From NCBI GenBank assembly GCA_029571215.1, contig JAKPTE010000001.1, forward strand, positions 45,369 to 109,368: DNA of 64,000 nt. The letters are read 5' to 3'. Each line of letters starts with the position of its first letter. Within the stretch, counting starts at the first letter, position 1. The notes under the pieces were generated by a model. The model made no database searches. It was not told the DNA's origin and worked only from the letters and a program-made list of their open reading frames with translations. Position numbers and translations under genes: made by a program. The stretch is from Bacteroidota bacterium. GTDB lineage: Bacteria; Bacteroidota; Bacteroidia; Bacteroidales; JAAYUG01. Shown here piece after piece: positions 35,121-44,454 of this stretch.

Positions 35121-36137
35121 TTATTCTATGCAGTTCATGCAAATGTCCGGTGGGGCCGAATGGTTAAATACCTTTCGTCTAAATTGCCTTGCTTTATTTC
35201 CTTTCCAAAGTTCGTAAAAAGACGATTGGTTCAGATTCCCAAACGAGTAAACGGCATTTTTGTCGAAACAACAAGGCAACAGAAATCCATCCCAGGTTAT
35301 TACAGGAGAAGCCCACATGCGGTGGCATACATTATGAAAAGGGTGTTGTTTTTTTCCGGAATACCGTGACCATTTGCCACTGGCAGGTCTCACTCCTCCG
35401 GGACTGGATGGATTTAGGATCTGTGGTGTTTTAACAGAGAAAAGGTCGGCTCCCATTTGCTTTGCCAGTTTTTCTGCCTGCAGCATCTGATGCTGGTTGT
35501 GGTTGAATACCAGAAACTGTATTACAATAAGGGGGTGATATACTTTTTTCTTTCGGCGAACCTGCACCAGTGTTCTGATGCCTTCTGCTACCTGACTAAA
35601 ATTACCGTTCTTTCGGTAAGTTTCGTATGTTTTCTGGTCAATGCCATCGAGGGAAATGATAATTCTGTCAAGCCCGGCCTCGGTAATATCGCTGCTAATC
35701 TTTTGGGTAAGGAAATGACCATTGGTTGAAATGCTTGTATACATTTTTTGCTGAGCGGCGAAAGATATCATTTCTATAAGAGATGGATTCAGAAAAGGCT
35801 CTCCCTGGAAATGCAGCTGAATCCATAATGACTTTTCTCGGGTTTGTTCAATAACTGAACGAAATAAACCAACATCCAGCAATCCTTTGGGTCTTAAAAG
35901 TCGGTTGGAACCTATAAAGCATTCAGGGCATTTCAGGTTGCAGAGGGCTGATGATTCAACGGAAAAGGCAACCGGCATGCCGAGGTGAGTAAATTTGCCT
36001 GTTAGCTTCGACAAACGGTAGGATCCTTCCAGAAGAATCCAGTTTCCAATCCGTGCAGGAGTGAGCAGGCGCAGGATCCTGAAAAGATCGGCATTGAAAT
36101 GCTTCCAGGAAAGAATATGCGTTCGGATAATTTTCAC
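35121..36137 (-). CDS. Radical SAM/SPASM-domain protein
   Basis: The 338-residue enzyme has the radical SAM 4Fe-4S motif CNLKCPEC (~67-74) in ESSALCNLKCPECFIG. A GEPFLNP segment (~112) and ISTNGHFL (~136) fit the barrel. A C-terminal SPASM-type cysteine set (CHRMW, PCCFDK, ICMNC) would hold an extra cluster. Radical SAM/SPASM proteins modify peptides or proteins or act in cofactor synthesis; no precursor peptide is evident nearby, so the substrate is unknown. The start is GTG 36137, three bases after the stop of the OmpA-like gene, which suggests co-transcription. Confidence 0.85.
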   Translation of the reverse strand: MKIIRTHILSWKHFNADLFRILRLLTPARIGNWILLEGSYRLSKLTGKFTHLGMPVAFSVESSALCNLKCPECFIGSNRLLRPKGLLDVGLFRSVIEQTREKSLWIQLHFQGEPFLNPSLIEMISFAAQQKMYTSISTNGHFLTQKISSDITEAGLDRIIISLDGIDQKTYETYRKNGNFSQVAEGIRTLVQVRRKKKVYHPLIVIQFLVFNHNQHQMLQAEKLAKQMGADLFSVKTPQILNPSSPGGVRPASGKWSRYSGKKQHPFHNVCHRMWASPVITWDGFLLPCCFDKNAVYSFGNLNQSSFYELWKGNKARQFRRKVFNHSAPPDICMNCIE

Positions 36138-36140
36138 CGG

Positions 36141-37136
36141 CTATTCCGATTCGAGAATTTTGAAGAGTTCGTCAAGTTTTGGAGTGAGGATAATTTCGGT
36201 ACGCCGGTTTTTTTGCCGCGCTTCTTTGGTCTTAGCCGGATCAACAGGCACAAATTCACCCCTGCCGCTGGCAGTAAGGCGTCGGGGATCTATTTTTGTA
36301 CCATCAAGTAAAATCCGAACAATTGCTGTTGCACGTTTGACGCTAAGGTCCCAGTTATCGCGTATGGATGCGGAGGGTATTACCGGTACATCATCCGTAT
36401 GGCCTTCGATGGTTATGTTGATATCGGGGTTTTGTTCGAGTACTCTGGCCAGTCTTTTCAAAGCTGCAACCCCGCGTGGATCTACCTCAGTACTGCCACT
36501 TTGAAACAACAGCTTTTCCTCGAGCGAAACATACACTTTTCCGTTTCGGATGTTTACAGAAAGGCCTTCTTTTTCAAATCCGAGGAGGGCATCACTCACT
36601 TTGTTCTTCAGTGCTTTAACGGTGGAATCTTTGCGGAAAAGAATGGTTTCGAGTTCTTTCATTCGGGCATTCCTTTGATCAAGCTCCACGGCCATACGGT
36701 CAAGGATCATTTTTTTCTCCTGAAGATCGCGTTCGAGTGTTTTCAGTCTGTTTTCCCTGTCGTAAAGTTCTTCCTGTGAAGCCTGGAGTTTTTTCAACAG
36801 ACGGGCTGTTTCTCTCTCATTTCCTTTGAGCAGGTCTTCCTGAGCTGCCTGCAGTTCATTATAAGCGCGGTCCAATAGGTTATAATTTTTTCTGAGCGCC
36901 TCAAGCTGCTGCGCCCGATCAGCGCTGTCAGAAACCAAAGACGCAACTTTCTCTTCCATTTGCTGTATCTTAAATTTCAGTTCCCGGGTCTGAACTGTCA
37001 ATTGTTCGTTTTCCTGCTTCAGTTGCTCCGATTCGGCGGTGCATTTTTTTTCCAGATCGTTAAATTTTTTCATGGTTACGCAGGATCCCAGAAAAAAAAG
37101 CGGCACAAAAAGCAATAGGATATATTTTCTTTTCAT
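36141..37136 (-). CDS. OmpA-family lipoprotein with coiled coil
   Basis: From ATG 37136 the protein has 331 residues. A lipoprotein signal (MKRKYILLLFVPLFFLGSC) places the acylated cysteine at residue 19. A long coiled coil (~25-170) follows, rich in E, K, Q and L heptads. The C-terminal OmpA-like peptidoglycan-binding domain shows INITIEGHTDDVPV, NWDLSVKRATAIVRILL and ASGRGEF (~240-300). I infer an outer-membrane lipoprotein tethered to the cell wall. A 10-residue N-terminal extension is rejected because it would displace the signal. A canonical -7 lies just upstream. Confidence 0.92.
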   Translation of the reverse strand: MKRKYILLLFVPLFFLGSCVTMKKFNDLEKKCTAESEQLKQENEQLTVQTRELKFKIQQMEEKVASLVSDSADRAQQLEALRKNYNLLDRAYNELQAAQEDLLKGNERETARLLKKLQASQEELYDRENRLKTLERDLQEKKMILDRMAVELDQRNARMKELETILFRKDSTVKALKNKVSDALLGFEKEGLSVNIRNGKVYVSLEEKLLFQSGSTEVDPRGVAALKRLARVLEQNPDINITIEGHTDDVPVIPSASIRDNWDLSVKRATAIVRILLDGTKIDPRRLTASGRGEFVPVDPAKTKEARQKNRRTEIILTPKLDELFKILESE

Positions 37137-37151
37137 GGCAATATCTTTCCG

Positions 37152-37160
37152 GCAAATATA
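37152..37160 (-). promoter_or_regulatory. Putative promoter of OmpA-like gene, -7 element
   Basis: On the minus strand TATATTTGC is a canonical -7 sequence 15 bases before the ATG at 37136. No clear -33 TTG is seen. It supports the shorter start of the lipoprotein. Confidence 0.6.
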
Positions 37161-37375
37161 CGGCAAAAGATGCTATGCTTTTTTTGCCGGGTTTGTTTAT
37201 TATGGAAGGATTGCCAATTAATCTGTACACGTTGAACCTAATGAATGCATTTCCAATGTTTTCATCTCCTTTCAGGCCGATTAAATTTTCGATTCATCAG
37301 GGTTAACCCGGATACCATGGCTCAACGCGTACGCTTTATACATTAATTCTTTCCACTCCTGATACATAATCCGGG

Positions 37376-37406
37376 TTGAACAAATTCATAGAAATATCTA
37401 CCTTTG
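37376..37406 (+). promoter_or_regulatory. Putative dxs promoter
   Basis: TTG (37376-37378) and TACCTTTG (37399-37406) are spaced by 20 bases, a good match to the Bacteroidota consensus, ending 16 bases before the dxs start codon. Confidence 0.65.
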
Positions 37407-37422
37407 TGCATATTCATTATGT

Positions 37423-39342
37423 ATGGCTCATTATCCTTTACTGGAGAAGATTTTTTATCCGGATGATCTGAAAAAACTGAATTCTGAGGAGTTAATTCAG
37501 GTCTGCCATGAATTACGTGAATTCATCATTGATATTGTCTGTGAGAATCCGGGACATCTTGGAGCCAATCTTGGGACTGTTGAATTAACGGTTGCTCTGC
37601 ATTATGTTTTTGATGTACCTAATGACAAAATTATCTGGGATGTGGGGCATCAGGCATACGGACATAAGATTCTGACAGGAAGAAGGCAGGTTTTTCATAC
37701 CAACCGCAAGTACGGGGGCATCAGTGGCTTTCCCAAGCGGGATGAAAGTCCGTATGATGTTTTTGGTACGGGGCATTCATCAACTTCCATTTCAGCTGCT
37801 TTGGGGATAGCCATGGGTCTCAGGTACAATAGCAGGGAAGAGTCCAACGTGATTGCTGTAATAGGAGATGGCAGTCTTACGGGGGGTATGGCTTTTGAAG
37901 GGTTGAACAACGCAGGTACTTTGCATCCCAACATGCTGGTTATTCTCAATGACAACAACATGTCAATTGATCCTAATGTGGGTGCCCTGAAAGATTACTT
38001 ACTTGATATTACAACCTCGAAAACTTACAACCGTTTTCGGGATGAAATATGGGATATGCTGGGGAAGCTGGGTCGTATGGCTCCGTTTGCCCGTCAGTAT
38101 GTTCAAAAAATTGAAGCATCTCTGAAGGCTTTGTTTCTAAAGCAGAGCAATCTTTTCGAAGCGTTAAATTTCCGCTATTTCGGACCAGTTGACGGGCATG
38201 ATGTTGTTCACCTTACCGAGGTTTTGCAAGATTTAAAAGGGATAAAGGGGCCGAAACTCCTGCACGTTATCACGAAAAAAGGCAAAGGATTTCCAAGAGC
38301 CGAAGAGAACCAGACGGCTTTTCATTCCCCCGGTCCGTTTGACCGGAAAACGGGTGAATTTCTATCAAGGAAAGTTACTGACACAGAACCTCCAAGGTAC
38401 CAGGATGTTTTTGGTCATACGCTTCTTGAGCTGATGGAACAAAACAACAAAGTGATTGGTATTACGCCTGCTATGCCAACAGGTTGTTCTATGAATATAG
38501 CCATGGAACGTTACCCGGAACGTATTTACGATGTTGGCATAGCCGAACAGCATGCGGTCACGTTCGCTGCAGGATTGGCCACCCAGGGTCTAATTCCCTT
38601 TTGCAACATTTATTCCTCCTTCATGCAGAGGGCTTATGATCAGGTCATTCACGATGTTGCCATACAGAATCTTCCTGTAGTGTTGTGTCTTGATAGAGCC
38701 GGTCTCGTCGGAGACGATGGTGCCACGCACCATGGAGCATTTGATCTGGCCTATTTACGCTGCATCCCCAATATGGTTGTTGCCGCCCCGATGGATGAAA
38801 TTGAACTGCGGAATCTGATGTATACCGCACAGCTTCAACCAAAAGGTCCTTTTGCTATCCGATACCCAAGAGGGAAAGGAGTTCATACCAGCTGGCGGGA
38901 AACGTTTCAGGAAATACCGATAGGGAAGGGCAGGATTATCGAAGAAGCAGAAGGTCTTGCGGTACTGTCCCTGGGGCATCCGGGGAATTTTGTGCGGGAA
39001 GCTGCCCTGAAACTGTCGGAAGAAGTGATTCATTTTTCACATTATGATCTCCGTTTTCTTAAACCAATTGACAAGGAGCTTTTGCGTCATATATTTCAAC
39101 GGCACAAACAAATTATTACTGTTGAAGACGGTGTCCTTGCCGGAGGCTTCGGAAGCGCTGTTCTTGAATTTATGGCTGATGAAGGGTTTACAGCGCAAGT
39201 GGTACGGTTAGGAATTCCTGACCGGTTTATTGAACACGGCACTCAGGACGAATTACGGCGGGAATGTGGATATGATACAGATAGTATTGCTGCAGTAATT
39301 AAAAAGATGCTTGTGGGAAAAATCCTGCAGAAAGTAAGCTGA
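37423..39342 (+). CDS. dxs: 1-deoxy-D-xylulose-5-phosphate synthase
   Basis: Dxs joins pyruvate and glyceraldehyde 3-phosphate using thiamine diphosphate, the first step of the MEP isoprenoid pathway. The 639-residue protein has the transketolase-like layout: GHLGANLGTVELTVALH (~46), HQAYGHKILTGR (~75), the ThDP motif GDGSLTGGMAFEGLNNAG (~148), FRYFGPVDGHD (~246) and RAGLVGDDGATHHGAFDL (~425). Length is typical. It is monocistronic by spacing. Together with the prenyl synthase at 20.8 kb it indicates MEP-based isoprenoid synthesis. Confidence 0.98.
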   Translation: MAHYPLLEKIFYPDDLKKLNSEELIQVCHELREFIIDIVCENPGHLGANLGTVELTVALHYVFDVPNDKIIWDVGHQAYGHKILTGRRQVFHTNRKYGGISGFPKRDESPYDVFGTGHSSTSISAALGIAMGLRYNSREESNVIAVIGDGSLTGGMAFEGLNNAGTLHPNMLVILNDNNMSIDPNVGALKDYLLDITTSKTYNRFRDEIWDMLGKLGRMAPFARQYVQKIEASLKALFLKQSNLFEALNFRYFGPVDGHDVVHLTEVLQDLKGIKGPKLLHVITKKGKGFPRAEENQTAFHSPGPFDRKTGEFLSRKVTDTEPPRYQDVFGHTLLELMEQNNKVIGITPAMPTGCSMNIAMERYPERIYDVGIAEQHAVTFAAGLATQGLIPFCNIYSSFMQRAYDQVIHDVAIQNLPVVLCLDRAGLVGDDGATHHGAFDLAYLRCIPNMVVAAPMDEIELRNLMYTAQLQPKGPFAIRYPRGKGVHTSWRETFQEIPIGKGRIIEEAEGLAVLSLGHPGNFVREAALKLSEEVIHFSHYDLRFLKPIDKELLRHIFQRHKQIITVEDGVLAGGFGSAVLEFMADEGFTAQVVRLGIPDRFIEHGTQDELRRECGYDTDSIAAVIKKMLVGKILQKVS

Positions 39343-39392
39343 CTCTTTTAAAAAAATTGTATTTTCGCACGCTCTGCGTTCTTTGCACAACT

Positions 39393-39475
39393 GCCCGGAT
39401 GGCGGAACAGGTAGACGCGCTGGTCTCAAAAACCAGTGGGATTTTCCCTTGCCGGTTCGATTCCGGCTCCGGGTA
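39393..39475 (+). tRNA. tRNA-Leu (anticodon CAA)
   Basis: The acceptor strand GCCCGGA (39393-39399) pairs with TCCGGGT (39468-39474). The anticodon stem CTGGT/ACCAG holds loop CTCAAAA, so the anticodon is CAA and it reads UUG. A long variable arm with stem GGGA/TCCC is typical of leucine tRNA, and the T-arm is CCGG-TTCGATT-CCGG. CCA is not encoded. The first acceptor pair is a G-T wobble. The tRNA lies 51 bases after dxs. Confidence 0.93.
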
Positions 39476-39633
39476 CTACTTTTTTATATTAGAACCTTTT
39501 TTTGAGTTTGGTGGAAAGGTAAGAGAAGTCGGTATATTTTCCTTGTTGAATCGGGGGTAAATCATTTCGTCTGTCCAGGGTTTGTACAATAAAAAGTTTT
39601 GCAGCGCTGTAATTTTTGGTAAATGCATGTGGT

Positions 39634-40080
39634 ATGGCAGAAAAGGATCCAATAAAACCTTATGGTGACAAGCAGTTTCAGTTTGACAGGCGGTATCTTG
39701 AGATGGCCCGGATCTGGGGGCAGAACAGTTACTGCAAACGCCGCCAGGTTGGGGCTCTGATTGTAAAAGGGCGGATGATCATTTCTGACGGATACAACGG
39801 AACACCTGAAGGGTTTGAGAATGTCTGCGAGGATGAATCATTTCATACCAAACCCTATGTTTTACATGCTGAAGCAAACGCCATCACCAAGGTGGCAAAA
39901 TCAAACAACAGCAGCGAAAATGCCACACTGTATGTGACATGTTCCCCGTGCATGGAATGCGCCAAGCTGATCATTCAGTCAGGCATCAAACGGGTCGTTT
40001 TTTCAGAGAAATATCCCAATGAAGATGGAATCCGATTGCTGGAAAGAGCTGGTATTGAAGTTGTACATATAGAGTTGTAA
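39634..40080 (+). CDS. Deoxycytidylate deaminase-family protein
   Basis: The 148-residue protein belongs to the zinc-dependent cytidine/dCMP deaminase family. HAEANAI (~residue 77) supplies the zinc histidine and catalytic glutamate, and CSPCMEC (~102) the two zinc cysteines. The preceding RRQVGALIVKGRMIISDGYNGTP segment is typical of dCMP deaminases (dCMP to dUMP, feeding dTMP synthesis). ATG 39634 is preferred over a TTG 18 bases upstream. The CTP protease gene starts three bases after the stop. Confidence 0.92.
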   Translation: MAEKDPIKPYGDKQFQFDRRYLEMARIWGQNSYCKRRQVGALIVKGRMIISDGYNGTPEGFENVCEDESFHTKPYVLHAEANAITKVAKSNNSSENATLYVTCSPCMECAKLIIQSGIKRVVFSEKYPNEDGIRLLERAGIEVVHIEL

Positions 40081-40083
40081 TTT

Positions 40084-41679
40084 ATGGAATCAAAAAACAG
40101 CCGTATATCCGTTCTTCTTCCTTTGTTGTTGGCCATTATGCTGGGGGGAGGAATTTTGTTGGGTATTACCATACGGTCCCGGTCAGATAGAAGTCAGTAT
40201 CTTATATATCCCCGTACCGACAAGATCGGAACGGTAATGAGCTATATTCTGAGCGAATATGTTGATACGGTTAACAAAGAAAAACTTACTGAGGATGCCA
40301 TTAAAGCCCTTCTGAATGATCTTGACCCACACTCAGTGTACATTCCGGCTTCGGAACTTCAGGCTGTTAATGAACCTCTCGAGGGCAATTTCAGCGGAAT
40401 TGGTGTTCAGTTCAACATGCAGAATGATACAGTTGCAATCATACTAACGGTTGCAAACGGTCCTTCCGAACGTGTCGGAATCCGACCGGGAGACAGGATT
40501 ATTAAAATAAATGACACGCTGGTTGCAGGAGTAAAACTCGGCACCGATAAAATTATGAAGAAACTCAGGGGACCACGCGGCACCAGGGTTAAGGTCAGTA
40601 TTTTGCGAAGAGGGGTTCCAGGCCTTCTCGATTTTGAAATTACAAGGGACCAGATCCCTATTTACAGTGTGGATGCAGCCTACATGCTTACTTCTACAAC
40701 AGGATATGTGAAAATAAGCAGTTTTTCGCGCACTACCCATGAGGAGTTTGTCAGTGCCGCTGATAAACTTCACCAACAGGGGATGAAGCGGATTATTGTT
40801 GACCTGAGAGGGAACGGAGGAGGCTATATGGAGTCTGCTACCTCGGTTGCTGATGAATTTCTCGGGGATAATGAAATGATCGTATTTACCCAGGGCAGGC
40901 AGCGTCCCCGTTCGGTTGTTAAAGCCCGTCCAGGTGGCGTATGTGTGTCGGACGACGTCATTGTAATGATTGATGAATGGTCAGCTTCTGCAAGTGAAAT
41001 TCTGGCAGGAGCTATTCAGGATAATGACCGGGGGATCATCATTGGCCGGCGGTCATTTGGTAAAGGACTCGTTCAGGAACAGATTCCTCTTCCGGATGGT
41101 TCCGCCCTGCGGTTAACGGTGGCACGCTACTATACTCCTACCGGACGATGCATTCAGAAGCCATATCGCGACGGAACAGAAGCCTATTACCATGAACTGA
41201 TGGATCGCTACAATCGGGGAGAACTTAACAAACCTGACAGTGCCCTTTTGCCCGATAGCCTCAAGTACCGCACACCCAGAGGGAAAATTGTGTATGGTGG
41301 CGGTGGCATCATGCCCGACGTTTTCGTTCCTCTGGACACATCTGGAATTACTCCATGGTTTACCCAGATCAGAAGCAAGGGACTAACCTATTCTTATGCC
41401 TTTAAATACACCGATGACCACCGCCAGGAACTTGAAAAATGCAAATCCGTCAATGCCCTTCTTGAATATCTCGACAAAAAAGATGTTTTCGAAGGCTTTT
41501 TAAAATATGTTAGTAACCAGGGTATTGTGGCGAAGCAGAAGGAAGTGGTTAAATCAAAAATACTGGCCGATACGGAGGTGAAAGCATATATAGCCAGGAA
41601 TATCTTTGACAATGAAGGTTTTTACAGGGTCATCTCGCGAATTGATGAAACTCTGAAAAAAGCGTTGGAACTTCCCTGA
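40084..41679 (+). CDS. C-terminal processing protease (S41)
   Basis: The 531-residue protein has an N-terminal membrane anchor or signal (~8-28). A PDZ domain (~85-175) shows FSGIGVQFNMQNDT and VGIRPGDRIIKIND. The S41 catalytic domain has the serine in EWSASASEILAGAIQDN (~304) and the lysine about 25 residues later in GRRSFGKGLVQ. CTPs cleave periplasmic or outer-membrane proteins from their C-terminus; the Ser-Lys dyad is intact. It follows the deaminase gene by three bases and is likely co-transcribed with it, without obvious functional connection. Confidence 0.93.
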   Translation: MESKNSRISVLLPLLLAIMLGGGILLGITIRSRSDRSQYLIYPRTDKIGTVMSYILSEYVDTVNKEKLTEDAIKALLNDLDPHSVYIPASELQAVNEPLEGNFSGIGVQFNMQNDTVAIILTVANGPSERVGIRPGDRIIKINDTLVAGVKLGTDKIMKKLRGPRGTRVKVSILRRGVPGLLDFEITRDQIPIYSVDAAYMLTSTTGYVKISSFSRTTHEEFVSAADKLHQQGMKRIIVDLRGNGGGYMESATSVADEFLGDNEMIVFTQGRQRPRSVVKARPGGVCVSDDVIVMIDEWSASASEILAGAIQDNDRGIIIGRRSFGKGLVQEQIPLPDGSALRLTVARYYTPTGRCIQKPYRDGTEAYYHELMDRYNRGELNKPDSALLPDSLKYRTPRGKIVYGGGGIMPDVFVPLDTSGITPWFTQIRSKGLTYSYAFKYTDDHRQELEKCKSVNALLEYLDKKDVFEGFLKYVSNQGIVAKQKEVVKSKILADTEVKAYIARNIFDNEGFYRVISRIDETLKKALELP

Positions 41680-41685
41680 ATAACG

Positions 41686-41760
41686 GGTTGGTTTTGGTTG
41701 AATTTTTTGTATTATTGAGTTGTTTTAACTTCTTTCTTGAAAACGTTCAACCAACCAACC
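41686..41760 (+). repeat. Inverted repeat ending at the start codon of the next gene
   Basis: GGTTGGTTTTGGTTGAA (41686-41702) is complementary to TTCAACCAACCAACC (41746-41760) with a 2-base bulge. The right arm touches ATG 41761. In a transcript containing both arms the stem would cover the ribosome-binding region. The same GGTTGG motif recurs in front of susC. Confidence 0.55.
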
Positions 41761-44247
41761 ATGAACACTGCCGGGACGTTTATTCTTCCGAGAGGAACTG
41801 CACGCGCAGTTCTCTTTCTTGTACTTTTCTTTTCGGGTGTAAGTGCTCTTATTTATCAGATTATATGGATCCGGAAATTCGGACTGGTTTTCGGGGTTCA
41901 TGTTTTTTCCATGAGCACTGTGCTTACTGCATTTATGGCCGGACTGGCTCTGGGAGCGCTTTATTTCGGGCGGCTTGTTGACAAAAAAAAGAATCCCCTG
42001 CTACTGTTCATGGCACTTGAACTGGGGATAGGTCTGTTTGCCATATTTTTTCCGTTAACTTTTCGTGGTTTGGAAGAAATTTATGCCGCAATTTCCCGGA
42101 ATATTCCTCTCGGAAATTACTCCATTCAATTGATTCGTTTTCTACTGGCCTTTTTGTTTCTGCTGGTACCTACAACACTGATGGGGGGAACCATGCCGGT
42201 TATCGTCAAAATTTTCACTGACAACATTGGAAAAGTTGGCAATCGCGTAAGTCTTCTTTACGGAACCAATAATTTGGGAGCTGTTGTGGGTGGATTTCTG
42301 GCCGGATTTGTGATTATTCAGCACCTGGGGTTAAATCAGTCAGGATATCTGGCAGCGATGCTTAATCTGTTAAATACAGTCATGGTGTTTCTTGTGGTGC
42401 GTTTTGCAGCCAGAATTGAAGTCGGCATGGAGCCACAGGAAGAAAGAGATTCCTTCAGCACCGTTACGAAAATTACTCCGGGTATCCTTAAACTGGTTTT
42501 ATGGGTTTTTGCCATTGAAGGTTTTACTACACTCTCCTATGAGCTTATCTGGTCGCGTATACTGATCGATTTTTCCATCGATAAGACTGTATATTTTTCC
42601 AGCACAATTGTCATCAGTTTTATTTTTGGACTTTCGCTGGGAAGTTTTCTTGTTTCCGGGTATCTTGACAAAAGAAAAAACCTGCTGACTCTTCTTGGTT
42701 TAATAGAAATACTTATCGGATTGTTGTCTGTTTTTTTTCTTTTGTTTTTTGTATGGATAGCTCCGAAACTTGTCGCTCAGCGTTCGATGCTCGACAGCTG
42801 GTTTCAGACTGCCGGGAAGGAATACATCATTTTCTTTCTCATTCTTACACCGCCAACCCTGCTCATGGGAATTACCTATCCTCTGGTGACGAAGCTCGCA
42901 GCCGATAATCTTACCTGCCTGGGAAAACGGATGGGACTCCTGGGTTTTCTTGATACCATCGGATCGGTGGTTGGTTCTTTTGTTGCTGGTTTCGTTATGA
43001 TTCCTTTTCTCGGTGTGGTCAAAACGTTTATTATTACCGTATGTATTAATCTGGTTATCGGATTGCTTGTTTTTACCTTTCATCCTGTATTGTCAATCAG
43101 GCAGAAAACGGCCATTACCGGAATTACTCTTCTGATTGCTGTACTGATGATGATCCGCATCCCATCTGGTTCCTATACGCGTGAATGGTGGGACAAAACA
43201 AAACGAAGCTGGTTTGATAACAACTATTATGAAAGTATTTTGTTTTTTGATGAAGGCGCCGCAGGAACTGTTACGGTTCGAAAATACCCCCACGGATTAG
43301 CTTTAAATATTAACGGACATAATACCGCATATACTACATCAAAGGACCTAAGGGTAAACCGGCAGCTTGGATATATTCCCTATTTGCTTCATCCTAATCC
43401 CAAAAGTGCCCTTGTTATCGGTTTTGGGATGGGGGCAACAGCATGCAGTCTCGTTCAGCCTGATATGGATAGGGTGGATGTGGCTGAGATATGTTCCGGC
43501 GTGATAAAGGCAGCGCATGTTTTTGCGCCATGGAACAGGAATGTAATTCTTAATCCGAAGGTGCATTTGTATGATGACGATGGGAGAAGCATCGTTTTTA
43601 TGACAAAAAGTAAATATGACATTATTACCTCCAACGCCATTCATCCGAGGCTGAGTAATAATATCTATACCAAGGACTTCTATACTCTTTGCCGCGAAAA
43701 ACTCACAGAAAACGGAATATTGTGCCAGTGGATGCCTCAAAACTGGCTTACGGAAGATGAATATAAGGCTCTTGTAAGGGCGTTTACCGAGGCTATGCCA
43801 TATTCTTACCTATGGTATGTTAATGAATATAGCACCCTCATAATTGGTACCATGCAGCCTTTGACAATAAATGCAGAGCAAATCAGAAGAAAGTTTCATT
43901 CAAATGATGCCATGCAGAAAGATTTTCAGGAATTTGGTGTACCCAATGAATGGTATTTTCTGGCTCAGTTCTGGTTTACCGATCAGGAACTTAGAAATTA
44001 TGTCAGCAGGGCAGATTGCAATACTGATAATATGCCGCTTGCTGAATTCAGTAAAGTTATCAACATTGCTCCCGTGGTTGAAGTGATGGATACCCTGGCC
44101 AACCATGCTGTTTCGTACGAAGAGGTTTTAACACACATTGATTCTTCTCAGCTGGATTCCATAAAATTCTATGCAATGATTGAACGGGATCATATCAGGA
44201 GCATTGCAAGGAATGTAAGGGCATTTATGAAGCACAGGGGTTATTAG
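41761..44247 (+). CDS. Multi-pass membrane protein with spermidine-synthase-like domain
   Basis: The 828-residue protein has two sets of hydrophobic helices (~10-210 and ~240-470) resembling the MFS-like part of 'fused MFS/spermidine synthase' proteins. A C-terminal Rossmann methyltransferase-like domain (~500-720) has LVIGFGMGATACS and an acidic VDVAEI after the next strand. The catalytic DxxDP region of true spermidine synthases reads SNAIHP here, so polyamine synthase activity is doubtful. A family aminopropyl- or methyltransferase-like role at the membrane is possible; the substrate is unknown. ATG 41761 is chosen over an in-frame TTG 24 bases upstream. Confidence 0.72.
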   Translation: MNTAGTFILPRGTARAVLFLVLFFSGVSALIYQIIWIRKFGLVFGVHVFSMSTVLTAFMAGLALGALYFGRLVDKKKNPLLLFMALELGIGLFAIFFPLTFRGLEEIYAAISRNIPLGNYSIQLIRFLLAFLFLLVPTTLMGGTMPVIVKIFTDNIGKVGNRVSLLYGTNNLGAVVGGFLAGFVIIQHLGLNQSGYLAAMLNLLNTVMVFLVVRFAARIEVGMEPQEERDSFSTVTKITPGILKLVLWVFAIEGFTTLSYELIWSRILIDFSIDKTVYFSSTIVISFIFGLSLGSFLVSGYLDKRKNLLTLLGLIEILIGLLSVFFLLFFVWIAPKLVAQRSMLDSWFQTAGKEYIIFFLILTPPTLLMGITYPLVTKLAADNLTCLGKRMGLLGFLDTIGSVVGSFVAGFVMIPFLGVVKTFIITVCINLVIGLLVFTFHPVLSIRQKTAITGITLLIAVLMMIRIPSGSYTREWWDKTKRSWFDNNYYESILFFDEGAAGTVTVRKYPHGLALNINGHNTAYTTSKDLRVNRQLGYIPYLLHPNPKSALVIGFGMGATACSLVQPDMDRVDVAEICSGVIKAAHVFAPWNRNVILNPKVHLYDDDGRSIVFMTKSKYDIITSNAIHPRLSNNIYTKDFYTLCREKLTENGILCQWMPQNWLTEDEYKALVRAFTEAMPYSYLWYVNEYSTLIIGTMQPLTINAEQIRRKFHSNDAMQKDFQEFGVPNEWYFLAQFWFTDQELRNYVSRADCNTDNMPLAEFSKVINIAPVVEVMDTLANHAVSYEEVLTHIDSSQLDSIKFYAMIERDHIRSIARNVRAFMKHRGY

Positions 44248-44395
44248 TACCTGCCATCCGATTTACTGAGGCGTATTTTACCTTTAACATTTTGTATTCA
44301 TTTGTTTTGTGTTTGTGGAGCTATATATAATCGCAGCATGTTACCCATTGCGATTACCAAAATCGAAGCTAAGAGGGCAGGTGCAAACCCAGAAG

Positions 44396-44427
44396 TAAAA
44401 AAACAAGGGGGTCAATAATAACCCCCC
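44396..44427 (-). terminator. Terminator downstream of susD
   Basis: On the minus strand GGGGGTTATTATTGACCCCC forms a G/C stem followed by TTGTTTTTTT, 28 bases beyond the susD stop. A second weak stem (AATCGCA, 44329-44335, with TGCGATT, 44349-44355) lies farther on. The rest of the 207-base gap shows nothing else. Confidence 0.8.
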
Positions 44428-44454
44428 TGCTGAAAAGGATTCATTCAATATGAA

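Noticed and set aside
39357..39560. 67-codon open frame over the tRNA-Leu gene
   Set aside because: It is a translation of the tRNA and its flanks; the tRNA explains the sequence.
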